A stretch of DNA of 64,000 bases from Gloeophyllum trabeum ATCC 11539. Lineage: Eukaryota > Basidiomycota > Agaricomycetes > Gloeophyllales > Gloeophyllaceae. The DNA lies in NCBI RefSeq assembly GCF_000344685.1, contig NW_006920413.1:2650193-2714192 (forward strand), read 5' to 3'. Made by a program: the position numbers and the translations under genes. Under the pieces are notes generated by a model. It did not search any database and was not told where the DNA came from. It saw nothing but the letters and a program-made list of their open reading frames with translations. Positions 34,391 through 45,187 of this stretch are shown in pieces; the stretch's first letter is position 1; each line of letters begins with the position of its first letter.

Positions 34391-34649
34391 CGCCCCTTCG
34401 CCGTATTGTCTGTGGATACAGATCTCCATCTACCGGTATACCCACGCCAACTCGGTAGCTTCTCAAGCACCCTTTCGTGGTCAAGCGTGCAGGTGAATGA
34501 AGGTTCGTGGAGGACGAAATATTGAATAGCCTTGGAACACGCGAATTTTGGTCTTACTCTAGTTTTGTGACAGTTACGTCTGACTGCAGGGTATATAGAG
34601 GACACAGTCTCGACCTTGACAGACATCGCCTTCCCTTCTCACCGAGGAC

Positions 34650-34703
34650 GTAAGTACTGCAACGACTACAAGAGTAGAGCTCTGACGAACCCGTTTTCTC
34701 CAG
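34650..34703 (+). other. 5' UTR intron of repeat gene 2
   Basis: GTAAGT donor at 34650 and TTCTCCAG acceptor at 34703, 54 nt, just upstream of ATG 34725. A TATA-like GGTATATAGAG lies near 34590. Repeat gene 3 has a 57-nt intron (37586-37642) at the corresponding place. Confidence 0.6.
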
Positions 34704-34724
34704 CGCGACCCACTCCCCGTCACC

Positions 34725-35795
34725 ATGTCTTCCACCAGCGACTACACGCCCGTCTATCATCAGGGAGATCCTGGCACCGGTATTGGTGGCTACGATCTCA
34801 AGTCGAGCGCGGACACGGCGTTCGCTTTCGACTATGACTCTTCCGGCAAGCTCGACCACATCGTGCTGTACCGCCCAGGCACCGGCACCTGCTGGATCCT
34901 GAAGAAAGGCGAAAACGGCGTCTGGTCCCCGGTATATCATCAAGGAGATCCCGGAAACGGTATTGGGGGTTATGATCTCAAATCCCCTGACGACAGGATT
35001 ATTCCTTTCGACTATGACCACTCCGGCAAAGCCGACCATCTAGTCTGCTACCGCCCGGGCACGGGCACGATATGGATCTTGAAGAATCGCGGCGGGATGT
35101 TCAGTGCTGTGTATGCCGGGGAAAGCGGTATTGGGGGATACGACTTGAAGTCCAAAGACGATCTCTGCTTTGCTTACGACTATGACAGGTGCGGCAGGGT
35201 GGATTATCTCGCACTCTACCGCCCTGGCACGGGCACCTTTTGGATTTTGAAGCACGAGTCAGGCAAGTTCACCGCTGTCTATAACCAGGGTGATCCTGGC
35301 AAGGGCATTGGTGGCTACGATCTCAAGTCCCCCGCTGATCGTGCCTTCGCTTTTGATTGGGAGGGCAGCGACAAGCTGGACTCTATCGTGTTGTATCGTC
35401 CGGGAACAGGCACAATATGGATTTTGCGGAGGGAGGGGACGGATTTCACACCCGTGTATCAGCAAGGAGATCCCGGGCAGGGAATTGGAGGATACGATCT
35501 GAAATCTGCCCGGGATATATGCTTCCCATTCGCCCACAACCTCGGAAAGAAGCTGAACGAGCTCGTCTTGTATCGCCCTGGTACTGGCACCTTGTGGATC
35601 GTGAAGAAGGAAGGCACCCATTCTACGCCGGTCTACCGCCAGGGTGATCCTGGCCTTGGTATAGGCGGTTACGACCTGAAATCTCCCGCCGACAGATGCT
35701 TCGCGCTCGACTACAATTCTAATGGCAACCCCGACCATCTCGTGCTGTACCGTCCTGGAACCGGCACTATTTGGATCCTGAGGAGGGTAGTCTAG
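34725..35795 (+). CDS. Six-repeat beta-propeller-like protein, paralogue 2
   Basis: Single exon, 356 residues, six tandem units of the same type as paralogue 1, here with GIGGYDLKSP instead of GIGGYNLKNP. Unit 2 carries the conserved Cys (HLVCYRPGTGT). Unit 3 is shortened (VYAGESGIGGYDLKSK, lacking the QGDPG turn) and has extra Cys and Tyr, exactly as in paralogue 3. There is no signal peptide. The TATA box, short 5' UTR intron and intact frame indicate an expressed gene. Unit 5 has a degenerated loop (FAHNLGKKLNE). Confidence 0.82.
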   Translation: MSSTSDYTPVYHQGDPGTGIGGYDLKSSADTAFAFDYDSSGKLDHIVLYRPGTGTCWILKKGENGVWSPVYHQGDPGNGIGGYDLKSPDDRIIPFDYDHSGKADHLVCYRPGTGTIWILKNRGGMFSAVYAGESGIGGYDLKSKDDLCFAYDYDRCGRVDYLALYRPGTGTFWILKHESGKFTAVYNQGDPGKGIGGYDLKSPADRAFAFDWEGSDKLDSIVLYRPGTGTIWILRREGTDFTPVYQQGDPGQGIGGYDLKSARDICFPFAHNLGKKLNELVLYRPGTGTLWIVKKEGTHSTPVYRQGDPGLGIGGYDLKSPADRCFALDYNSNGNPDHLVLYRPGTGTIWILRRVV

Positions 35796-36114
35796 CTGCT
35801 GCCCGTTGTCACGGTGTGGAGATAGGTCGTTGTCTCACATCGAAGTCGGATTGTTGCCGTGGATGCGAACCTCTCTATGACTCCCTGTAAGATAGTCCTT
35901 AGCATATCGGAAAACGAAAAGAAAACACGGCCTTTGGGCGATGACTAGCTCGTTCCTAGTAAACAGTTGTACCTGTAGTTCCGATCGGTCTCTACTGTGT
36001 TTTGTACCATCAAATGATTGATTGTGAGACTCTCGTCAAGTTCGTGAGGCCCGGGCGGAAGAACACGGTTGATCCGTGGCCCTCAACGGGCTGAAGACAG
36101 AGTCCACCAAGGTA
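35796..36114. other. 3' flank of repeat gene 2
   Basis: About 320 bp between the stop codon and the MITE; no gene seen, likely 3' UTR and spacer. Confidence 0.4.
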
Positions 36115-36521
36115 CAGCCGTTTGCATAAGAAACTGAGCATCGCGTTACTCACAATGTTGTTTGTCCACGCCAAATATGTCCTTTTAGGCTAACAGCAAA
36201 CGCGCGGCAAAGGGGGTTATGTGCTGACCGTCCTCTCTCCTGCCAAAAAGAGAGGCAATTCGGTCTGCCCTGCCCGAAGCGCTTACGGGAGGGCAGAGTG
36301 CTAGTGGCCCTCCATCGCACTGGGGACATAAGTCCAAGATAATTTATCACACCTAGTATAGTTTTATAGCATCCATAGCACTCAGTATACGAGGCCCTCT
36401 GCGCCGCCCTGGGGCATTTGCAAGTCCTTTGCCTAGCCAAAGAGCTCGCAATTGGAGAGGCCGTCCAAAGTTGAACAACACACTGAGAAGCGCGATGTTT
36501 AGTTTCTTATGCAAATGACTG
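36115..36521. mobile_element. MITE, family A copy 1 (TA target duplication)
   Basis: Terminal inverted repeats start CAG(C/T)C(G/A)TTTGCATAAG and continue AAACT(G/A)A(G/A)CATCGCG. They are flanked on both sides by TA (36113-36114 and 36522-36523). The element is 407 bp with no coding capacity. CAG termini and TA duplication point to Tc1/mariner/pogo-type transposition. The subterminal GTTGTTTGTCC(A/G)CGCCAAATAT block is shared with the copy at 62.9 kb. Confidence 0.75.
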
Positions 36522-36523
36522 TA

Positions 36524-37667
36524 AGGGGCGTAATTCTACCCTTGGCCTTCACCTCCCTGAGCTGATCGGGTCATATCGATAATCTACAAACACAAATTTC
36601 ATTGGACCGGAATGTTCCGGGAGGTTAATCTTGGTTCGGACGGTATGTATTCCAAGGATGCGCTTTCGATTCTTCACCAGGCTCCGGCACACTGCCCCGG
36701 TGTTTTGCAATTGGTCAAAAACTGGGATTTCTGTATGCCAGTGTCAGCATACTGTTGAGATGCCGATATCCCTCCGCGGTCAGGAGTAGATTGCAGATAG
36801 AGAAGCCTGGCGGCTCGCATTCTAATTTATACAATGCAAGATGATCATTCATTGTTTATAGGCTCCAGAATAGACAACTATTAAGGGAACGCCGGTGCCG
36901 ATACGTACGTAGTAGTTGCCCCGGTTTGCGGTTGGAGATACGACAAAGGTGGAAGGCGTCTTGACCTCGGTCGGATGTCTCTTCATGCCGACGCGTGCTA
37001 ATATTTGACCAGGAAGCGCCTGACGTCGTTCGTGACAGAAATTGTTGATTCGAGGCGCCTGCTCTCAGCAGAGCGGGACACTAGGAGCACGTACTGCGGC
37101 TCAGGCTGGCTAATGGAAGACACATCATGTCAACTGGCAAGGAAGGCTAGCGGGGAAATTTCGTGCTGGAGCGGATCTTATTCCTTCCATTTCCTCAGGC
37201 CGCTCGTTTGTTATTGGACAAGGCTGTCCCGCCTGTCTCATCGGTACGTGATGAGTTCGCATGAGCTTCTACTATATGCGATCTTTGTGCTTACTTCCAT
37301 TCGAACGGTGGGCATATGTCACCTGCCTTAGATTGTCTCTGCCCGGTAGTGAGCAGCTGAACGCGGCTTTCAGACGACCCCGATGCTTCTGGTGCATTCG
37401 GAATTTAGTCAATCGATTTAGCTATTACAAACCACCTCTGACTCTGCGAGGATCTATGTTTCTCCCCGAAAATAGCATCTGAGCAGGCACAGTACTATAT
37501 TCACGACTAAAAAGCGTCCGTCTGCACACTATATAAGCTCACATGGATGGCCTCGATAACTATCGTCTTCCTCTCCTCGAGCAAGGTACTTGGAGACTCA
37601 CCAAGCCTCTGAGCGACTTTAACTGACTTGTTCCTCCATTAGACACGGACCTATCATACTTGCCGAC
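36524..37667. promoter_or_regulatory. Upstream region of repeat gene 3
   Basis: No gene supported. A TATA box CTATATAAGCTC lies near 37530. A 57-nt 5' UTR intron (37586-37642, GTACTT...CCATTAG) precedes the ATG at 37668. Confidence 0.5.
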
Positions 37668-38735
37668 ATGTCCGCTCCCACCGCCTACAAACCCGTCTAC
37701 GCCGAAGGCGACCCCGGTAAGGGCATTGGTGGCTACGACCTCAAGTCGCCCGCAGACAGGGCGTTCGCCTTCGACTACGACTCCTCCGGCAAGCTCGACC
37801 ACATCGTGCTGTACCGCCCAGGCACCGGCACCTGCTGGATCCTGAAGAAAGGGGACAACGGCTGGGTGCCCGTGTACGCTCAGGGCGACCCCGGGAAGGG
37901 CATCGGGGGCTATGATCTCAGATCCCCCGACGATAGGCTCATTGCCTTCGATTATGACCACTCCGGGAAGGCGGACCACCTGGTCTGCTACCGTCCCGGC
38001 ACAGGCACGATATGGATCCTAAAGAACGACTGCGGGCAATTTCGGGCGGTGTACGAGGAGAGCTGTGGGATCGGGGGATACGATTTGAAGTCGAAAGCGG
38101 ATCGATGCTTCGCATACGATTATGACAGTTGCGGTAGGATCGATTTCCTCGCCTTGTACCGCCCCGGTACGGGTACTATTTGGATATTGAGCAATTGCAG
38201 TGGCACGTTCACCGCTGTCTATGCGCAGGGCGATCCTGGCAGCGGTATCGCGGGGTACGACCTCAAGTCGCCGGCGGACCGCTGCTTCGCCTTCGATTGG
38301 GAGGGTAATGGCAAACTGGACGAGATTGTGCTATATCGCCCTGGCACGGGCACGGTGTGGATCGTGCAGAAGCAGGGGACGGTGTTCAAAGCTGTATATG
38401 CGCAGGGAGACCCGGGGCAGGGCATCGGAGGATACGATCTGAAGTCGCCAGCGGATCGCTGCTTCGCGTTCGACTACGACGGTGGGGAGAAGCTGGACGA
38501 GCTTGTCTTGTATCGTCCTGGCACGGGGACCCTGTGGATCCTGCAGAGGGACGGGGCGGCCTATACGCCGGATTACGCCCAGGGTGATCCTGGCCTCGGG
38601 ATAGGTGGTTACGACCTGAAGTCTGCGGCGGACAGGTGTTTCGCCCTCGACTACAAGTCGAACGGGAACCCCGATCACCTAGTGCTGTACCGTCCTGGAA
38701 CCGGTACTTTGTGGATCCTGGAGAGGGAGACCTAG
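37668..38735 (+). CDS. Six-repeat beta-propeller-like protein, paralogue 3
   Basis: Single exon, 355 residues, six tandem units. It is very close to paralogue 2, sharing GIGGYDLKSPADR, FAFDYDSSGKLDH, the Cys in unit 2 and the shortened unit 3 (VYEESCGIGGYDLKSK). It has higher GC and more regular units than the other two, suggesting it is the youngest or most constrained copy. There is no secretion signal. The three genes are on one strand with about 2-3.5 kb spacing, consistent with stepwise tandem duplication. Confidence 0.82.
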   Translation: MSAPTAYKPVYAEGDPGKGIGGYDLKSPADRAFAFDYDSSGKLDHIVLYRPGTGTCWILKKGDNGWVPVYAQGDPGKGIGGYDLRSPDDRLIAFDYDHSGKADHLVCYRPGTGTIWILKNDCGQFRAVYEESCGIGGYDLKSKADRCFAYDYDSCGRIDFLALYRPGTGTIWILSNCSGTFTAVYAQGDPGSGIAGYDLKSPADRCFAFDWEGNGKLDEIVLYRPGTGTVWIVQKQGTVFKAVYAQGDPGQGIGGYDLKSPADRCFAFDYDGGEKLDELVLYRPGTGTLWILQRDGAAYTPDYAQGDPGLGIGGYDLKSAADRCFALDYKSNGNPDHLVLYRPGTGTLWILERET

Positions 38736-38991
38736 AATTTGCAGTGCATGTACGAATAGGCGTGTCGCATCGAGACCGAAGTGTTGTCCTGTATGCCATC
38801 CTTACGACAGTGTATGAGTAGCTCCTGATGCATGTGACGGAAACGTCCTGCACATGAATAGGACAAGGGGGAGAGAAACATCTTATCGAAAACTGCTGTG
38901 TACAATATGGCACTTCAAGAGTCCGAATGGGGAACCTCCACCACTAAAGGATGGTGACCAAACGGACAAGTTCGTCCATCGCATAGCAGGT

Positions 38992-41725
38992 TTAGCGACT
39001 AACCGTGATTCGAATCGACGGTACATCCGGCCAGCTGGCCGTCACAGGGTACGTGATATACCACGAATGAAACCCGCTGCAAATATAACAGATTCACGAA
39101 GTCAGCCAATCCGTGTCCGCAATACTCGATCTCCAAGCAAGACGACTACGCACTTGAAACTACTACTCCCATTATACGCCACGCCCGCCTCCCCCAAGCC
39201 GCTCGTCTCTACACTCACACTCAACCCGGGCACGCCCGCCAGCCCCTTCCCCGCGTTGTGTTCGTACTCCGCCCACTCGAACCCGCCCCCGGCGAACACG
39301 ACCGTGCTCGGCAGCGTCGCGTTCGTCCCGTCTGCGCGCGCAGAGGGCGGGAAGGAGATCTCGAGGATGCCGGGGGAGGCGGTGGCGTGCACGACGGACG
39401 CGGTCGGCGGGGACAGCGCGATGTAACCTACGCGTGGGGGCTGTGAGGGTGTGCTGGACTTAGGGGGGAGCGCCCACTGGATGAGGGCGGCGACCATGGA
39501 GGATTGGCGGACGTAGGGCTCGTCGAGCTGGACGCGCAGGTTAGTAAGGAGGGCAGAGGGGAGATGTCATGGCGCACGCACGGATTGCCCGCCGATGCTG
39601 ATCCCGTCGCCCAGCCACGCCGTGACGTTCCGCACAGCGGTAGGGTCCACCGTGTTCGTGCGCACTTGCCTCTTCAGGGTGCGCTCCGCCCCTACATCCC
39701 AATACGCCCCTTGTCATCATTCGTACAAACAAACCGCAAAGCGATCCACGCACCCTTCTCGAACCGCGCGAAGCTGTCCAGCACCCACCCCGGCGTGACG
39801 GCCTTCACGACCCCGCTCAGCGGGGCGGCGAGGAACGGGAAGCACGCGTAGTCGTTGATGTGGAGCGACCCGGGGAGCGAGCTCGGTATCGGCGCGGGCG
39901 TGGCGGGGGACGGGAGGAGGGACGCGATGAAGTACCCCAGGACGGAGTGGTACCGCGTTTGGTCGAAGCCGTACGTCCTGCGCGGGTGTCGTGGTCAGGG
40001 AAGGGGAAAGGGAAGGGAAGAGGGGAAAGGCCGAGAGGAGAGGACGCACCGGTCGAACGGCCCCGCGAGGTTGCGCAGCCCCGCGTTGTACAGCGTGCCG
40101 AGGTCCTCCATCGTGCGGCGCAGCATGTAGGTGCCGTACTCCTTCAGCGTGCTGTTCGGCGGGGCAAAGCCGATCCAGAGCGCCAGCGCGTACACGTCTT
40201 TCGTTCCACGAATTCGTCAGAAGTGAGTGAGCGGTGGGGATGACGTGAGTGCGCGACGGGAATGAGTGAGCGAGCGACGGGGAATGAGTGAGCGAGCGAC
40301 GGGGATGGGTGAGCGACCGAGCACGAATAGGTGAGCGACGGGCAGAATCCAGGGGAGAAAAGGGAGGGAAAACACGTACCGACGCCCGTGTACGTCCCCG
40401 AGTTATACTCCGCGAACGTATCGAACCCGCCGTACGTGAACAGCTCATAAATCGCCCGCGCGTCCGCCTCCCCGCGCGCGCTCAGGTCCGCGCGGCCCAT
40501 GCGGTGCCCGACGTAGCTCAGGAGGAACGTGCTCATCAGCCAGGGGTTCGTGTATGCCTATCAGCTGTGTGCGTCAGGGGGAAACTGGGGTGCGGTATGC
40601 AGTATGTATGTATGCGCACCGCGTCGTAGTTGTCCTTCGTATTATCGACGTTCACCGCGTTGGCGTACGGCCCGCGGCCCTGGTAGCGCGTGAGCACGCC
40701 CTCGGCGGCGAGCAGGAGGGAGCGCTCGATGGTCTTGATGGTGGGGGAGGGCAGGAGGTGGGAGCGCGTGGCGAGGGCGAGGCACCATGCTGTGCCGATG
40801 AAGTCTCGCCTGCAAAGAGCAGGGGTTTGTTAGTGAATGGGTGAGGGGCGGGGTGGGGTGGGGGTTGGCATGGGCACTGGAGGGGAGGGGGCTTATGAAG
40901 ATGATGCCCGGAGGCGATCCGGGCGTCCTAGTATACGCGCGAGTACCCGAGTGTAGCGAGGACTCATGGGTAGTGGAAGATGCACGGTATATCGTACCGA
41001 GTTCTGAGGAGCAGGGGCGGGGACACCAGATGGCCCGTTCGCGTCGAAACAGAATGCCAAGTCGTGAACGGGCGGAATCCAGCTGCCAATCCCCTCGCTC
41101 ATGTATATGCTTCCTTCTTGAGCTACGGGTGGATCACGGGTAAGCCATGGTCTACCCGTAGCGTAGCGGGAGCCCTCCCGGGTGACATGCGTACCCGGAA
41201 CCAGCCCTACAGAACAGGGTTCCCGCCGTGCACCTAAATGCATACATACCCACGCCAAACGCTACCCATCGACTTTAGCAACTTGAGAGAGTGAGCAACG
41301 CACCAGTTGGGGTCCCAATTCGTGTATATCACATCACCGTAGTACCCACCCGAGGTAGGCTCCTCCGGCGCGTGCGGGTACGTCCCGTACCACGGCATGC
41401 TGGCGTTCGCATACTGCGTCCCCGCGACGCGCTCGATGATATCCACGGCCCTCTCCACGTCTCCTTCGTCGAACCTCAGCAGCAGCCCCACGGCGTACAT
41501 CGCGGACGAGCGCGTGTCGTGCGCGCCGGGCGTGCCGGGGTCGGAGGAGAGGAGGTAGGACGCGGACGGGTCGAAGTAGGACGAAACATAGGACATGGAG
41601 GAGTGGAAAAGGTGCTGCGCGGCGGGGGGCAGGGACTCGAGGGAGAGCTCGTGAGCGTGGGCGGCGGGGAATGGGGACTGCATGGCCATCGCGAGGAGGC
41701 CGACGGTGAGCAGGCTGACGAGCAT
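38992..41725 (-). CDS. Secreted alpha/alpha-barrel-like protein (six-hairpin glycosidase-like), hypothetical
   Basis: The minus-strand start at 41725 gives a signal peptide (MLVSLLTVGLLAMAMQS). Exon 1 ends at 41304 within NWDPNW. After an unusually long 494-nt intron, RDFIGTAWCLALATRSHLL follows. Further exons give NAVNVDNTKDNYDAAYTNPW, FLLSYVGHRMG, AIYELFTYGGFDTFAEYNSG, VYALALWIGFAPP, GPFDRTYGFDQTRYHS and LGYFIASLLP. The helical hairpin rhythm resembles (alpha/alpha)6 barrels. A C-terminal beta-type domain follows, whose last exon (38992-39076) reads FHSWYITYPVTASWPD and joins by GTGCGT...TTGCAG. The enzyme family and substrate are not certain; extracellular carbohydrate degradation is a guess from fold and secretion. 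Total about 650 residues. Confidence 0.7.
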
Positions 41726-42514
41726 GCTGGTGAGTCGGTTCGCGGGGATGCCGACGATGTATGCGCACCTTGACCGCTGGTGTTATACTCGAGCGAGTCC
41801 GACGCGCGTATCGAACGCGTATATTGGATCAGGCGCCATATTTCGTCCTTGCCCTGATCACGAGGATGCTGTGGCCAATTCGTAGACGGGTCGCCAGACA
41901 TGACGCGCTCATCTGCCTTCATCTATTGTATCGCGACTGTATCAGAAGGTTCAGAACGCTGTACGGCTCGGCAATATTCGTTATCACGGCCCGACGCAGT
42001 TCGAAACATTGACATCTGGACATTTGAGCAAAGTAACATCCACACGCCCAATCTTATTGACTTGGCGTTGCCTTTCTACTCTATCACTCCTTCCTCCAGT
42101 TTCAATCTTGCATGCTGGCTTCCTCTCTCGACAGTACGCTCGAGCAGCATCTAACAGTCTGCCGCCACCGCAAACTCCGTCACCACTGAATATCTCGATA
42201 GTGGTCGTCAGACCCCACCCGTTTCGGGCTCCCGATATGCCTAGTGGAAGGTCACAGGAATGGTCCTTACGTTCTCTGCGCTGCAGGTCTGACGAGGTCA
42301 CGTACCCGACCGCTTGTCCGCGGATGCCTCCAGCGTAGTCATCTGCTCCAGGCCAGTCACCCCCATCGAGCAGGCAGAGGCTTCGGCTGCTTCTCGTGGT
42401 ATCCTGTGACTTGGGTCAGGCATCGAACGGCGGAAGCATGGATGTATTTAATACTTGCCTAAGGCGAGCATTAATGGGAATTATCGACCGCGAGTAACAC
42501 GCAAAGTCCTCTAC
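41726..42514. other. Divergent intergenic region
   Basis: About 790 bp between the secreted protein and the dehydrogenase starts. Overlapping short frames on both strands have no motif. It should contain both promoters. Confidence 0.45.
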
Positions 42515-43866
42515 ATGTCCGCCCTCCGCGCCCTCCGCGCCCTCCGATCCACCGCCCACCTCGCCTCCCGCGCCCCGCGCCTCCTCCCCGCCCCAACCCT
42601 CACCCGTCCCTTCTCCCTCTCTTCCCTCCTCCGCGATCCCCCGCGGTACGGCGTCGCCGCTGCAACTAGCCCCTCCTCGTCCTCCCCGCCCAGGCCCACG
42701 CTCTTCACGCACGAATTCTCCCTCGCCGACCGCGTCGCCATCGTCTCGGGCGCGAACCGCGGCATCGGCCTCGAGGCCGCGCTCGCGCTCCTCGAGGGCG
42801 GCGCGCGCGCCGTCTACTGCCTCGACCGCCCCACCACGCCCTCGAGCGAGTTCGTCCAGGTCGGCGAGTACGTCGGGAAGATGGACGTCGGGCTGGGCGG
42901 GGAGCGCAGGAAGGGAGGGAGGTTGGAGTATGTTAGTGTGGATGTGACGGATAAGGAGGCGGTGGTTAGGGAGGTGGGGAAGGTGGGTGATCGGGAGGGA
43001 CGGGTGGATGTTTGTGTGGCTGCGGCGGGGATATTGAGGAATCATGTGTCGTGCATCGAGTATCCCGAGGAGGAGTTCAAGGAGGTGAGTGATATAAGTA
43101 TAAGCCACGTCCTACCTCACTTGTGTCTGACTCTGAGTGCAGGTAATGGACGTGAACGTCAACGGCGTGCTCTACACCGCGCAAGCCGCCGGACTCCAGA
43201 TGGCAAGGTTCAACAAGCCCGGTAGCATCATCCTCGTCGCGTCCATGAGCGGGAGCCTCACGAACATGGTGCGCCTCTCTCTCTTATTCTTTCCCCGTCT
43301 AATATAAAGGCCAATGTTTGTGGCAATACAGCACCACCACTGGGTGTCGTACAACACCTCGAAGGGCGCGGTGATCCAGATGGCGCGCAGCATGGCGTGC
43401 GAGCTCGGCGCGCGTGGCATCCGCGTCAACTCGCTCTCCCCGGGGTACATCTACACCAGGTATCTGTCCCTGCTCTTCCCCCTTCTCCTTCTCCTTCTCC
43501 CTTTCCCCCTTCTCCCCCCGTCTCCCTCTCTCCCCCCTTTCTCCTCCTACCCGTCCGTCCCCGCCCCGAATTCCGCTAACCCAACCCACGATATCCTCAG
43601 CCTAACCAAACAATACCTCGACAAACACCCCGGCCTGCAAGACAAATGGTCCGCGCAGAACCCGCTCGGGCGCATCGGCCGCCCGGACGAGCTGCGCGGC
43701 GTCGTCGCGTGGCTCGCGAGCGACGCGAGCACGTACTGTACCGGCAGCGAGTGAGTTTTCTTTAGTTTGTGCGAATGAAAGGGATTGAAGGGATGCTGAT
43801 TGGTTGATTGATTGATTGATGGGGTGCGGTAGTATCATGGTTACGGGCGGGCATCATTCGTGGTAG
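42515..43866 (+). CDS. Short-chain dehydrogenase/reductase, probably mitochondrial (polyol dehydrogenase-like)
   Basis: Five exons (42515-43084, 43143-43268, 43332-43459, 43601-43750, 43833-43866) join in frame to 335 residues. The N-terminal 60 residues are rich in Arg, Ser, Ala and Leu without acidic residues, a likely mitochondrial presequence. The SDR core then shows SGANRGIGLEAALALLEGG (cofactor loop), a CVAAAGILRN segment in place of NNAG, IILVASMSGS (catalytic Ser), YNTSKGAV (Tyr-x3-Lys), RVNSLSPGYIYT, and the end IMVTGGHHSW. This resembles fungal D-arabinitol, mannitol or sorbose-type reductases. The catalytic triad is complete. The third intron has a long CT-repeat tract. Confidence 0.85.
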
Positions 43867-44093
43867 TGCGGGGAAGAGGGGTGGATGGGTAGTTGGAGGT
43901 ATGGGGATGGGGATGGGGATGGCGTGATTTAAAGGGATTGTACCGATACCCATGTAGCATAGCACTCGCTGATCTGAAGAGATGGAGAGGGACGACGAGC
44001 CCACCATCACCGCATGACAATACATGAAATGAATAAATACAATAATCCTGCATCGCGCGGGCTGCCCAAGGCCAAGGCCACGCAGGATGCGCT

Positions 44094-45187
44094 TTAGAGG
44101 ATAGTGACAGTCAACAGAGTGACGATGCCATCCGTCGAGATATCTGCAGCGGACGATCAGCTATCACATACAACTCGGACGAGGGCAAAGACGTGCTGTG
44201 ATTCACGCCGTTGGCGCCTGGAGCGAGCAGCCCCGTGATGTTGCGGGCGACGGTGCTGTATGAGACGTCGTTGAAGCTCGTCTGGCCTACCGCGTTCTGC
44301 ACGAGGCGGTCCCTGGATGTGATAAGTGAGAGGTGGACAGAGGAATGCTGCGATGTGCATCGGTTGGGTCTGGTACGTACCTGCCGATGTTGTACCCGTC
44401 AGGTACGATAGTGTGGTGCTCTGTGAAAGGCTGCGAGAACTATGAGCTTTCCGAAGCCGGATACAGTGCGCCTGTTATTCAGTTACCTCTTCCTGGGACA
44501 CCCTTTTCGCGAGTTCGGTAAGATATGGGCGGAAGAAAGCCGGACAGATTCACGTACGCGAAGAACAACGCCCCGCTATCTGCCTGACTGCCGTTCTGAC
44601 GCCAAATCCTTCCGGAGAGAAGAGACGCAATCAAGACACTCTCAGACAAGCTCAATCAATGAGGGCTTACCTGAAATGGTTCCCACCGATCACACTTTCC
44701 AAGCAGGTCCCGATACCAGCGCTGCCGTAGTCCTGGCGGAGCTCGACCGTCTGATTCACCCAGCCGTTCCCGTCGCCTAGGTTGGCCGCCTGGGGGTCGC
44801 CCTGGTGGATTCCGAAGCACTCTTCCGAGCTGTGCAGTGGGAAGGTCAACACTCGCTCCCGCGTTAATGCGAGTTGGTACTTTCGACTTACAAACCGATT
44901 GATCGGGCATAGTTCAGGATCCCATCGTCAGTCAGAACGTCCCGGGAGCTGAGACCAGAGATGATAACCTGTGGGCATCACCAGCTCAATACAGACCATC
45001 GGGCGCGTCGAGAACTGAAGGACAAGCGCACGTTGAGGGGTTCACCGAGTCCCGTGTCGCCCACTTTGTCGAGCATAGATCCGCCGTTGGCGGTCGGGTC
45101 GTAGTAGTCCACAGCGCGTTTCTCCAGAGTGATCGCGGAGACCGTCTGGAAGGCGAGAGCAGCTACGGCGAGGGCGGCGGTGAGCAT
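44094..45187 (-). CDS. Small secreted protein of unknown function (basidiomycete family)
   Basis: Start at 45187 with a signal peptide (MLTAALAVAALAFQTVSA) and a Lys-Arg site soon after, suggesting Kex2 processing. Short exons give GLGEPLNVIISGLSS, DVLTDDGILNYARSIG, SEECFGIHQGDP, GNGWVNQTVELRQDYGSAG, CLESVIGGNHFR, IWRQNGSQADSGALFFA, EHHTIVPDGYNIGRD, TVARNITGLLAPGANGVNH and DGIVTLLTVTIL. The sequence pattern belongs to a conserved family of Agaricomycete secreted proteins with no known function. The last intron seems to use a GC donor (53 nt, before the NISTDGIVTLL exon). The exon that joins before EHHTIVPDG is not fully settled. Confidence 0.75.

Noticed and set aside
39717..40448. 243-residue minus-strand frame in the secreted barrel-like gene
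   Set aside because: Reads through introns in a non-gene frame; the spliced frame gives conserved segments instead.
42416..43108. 230-residue minus-strand frame
   Set aside because: Antisense shadow of the dehydrogenase first exon.
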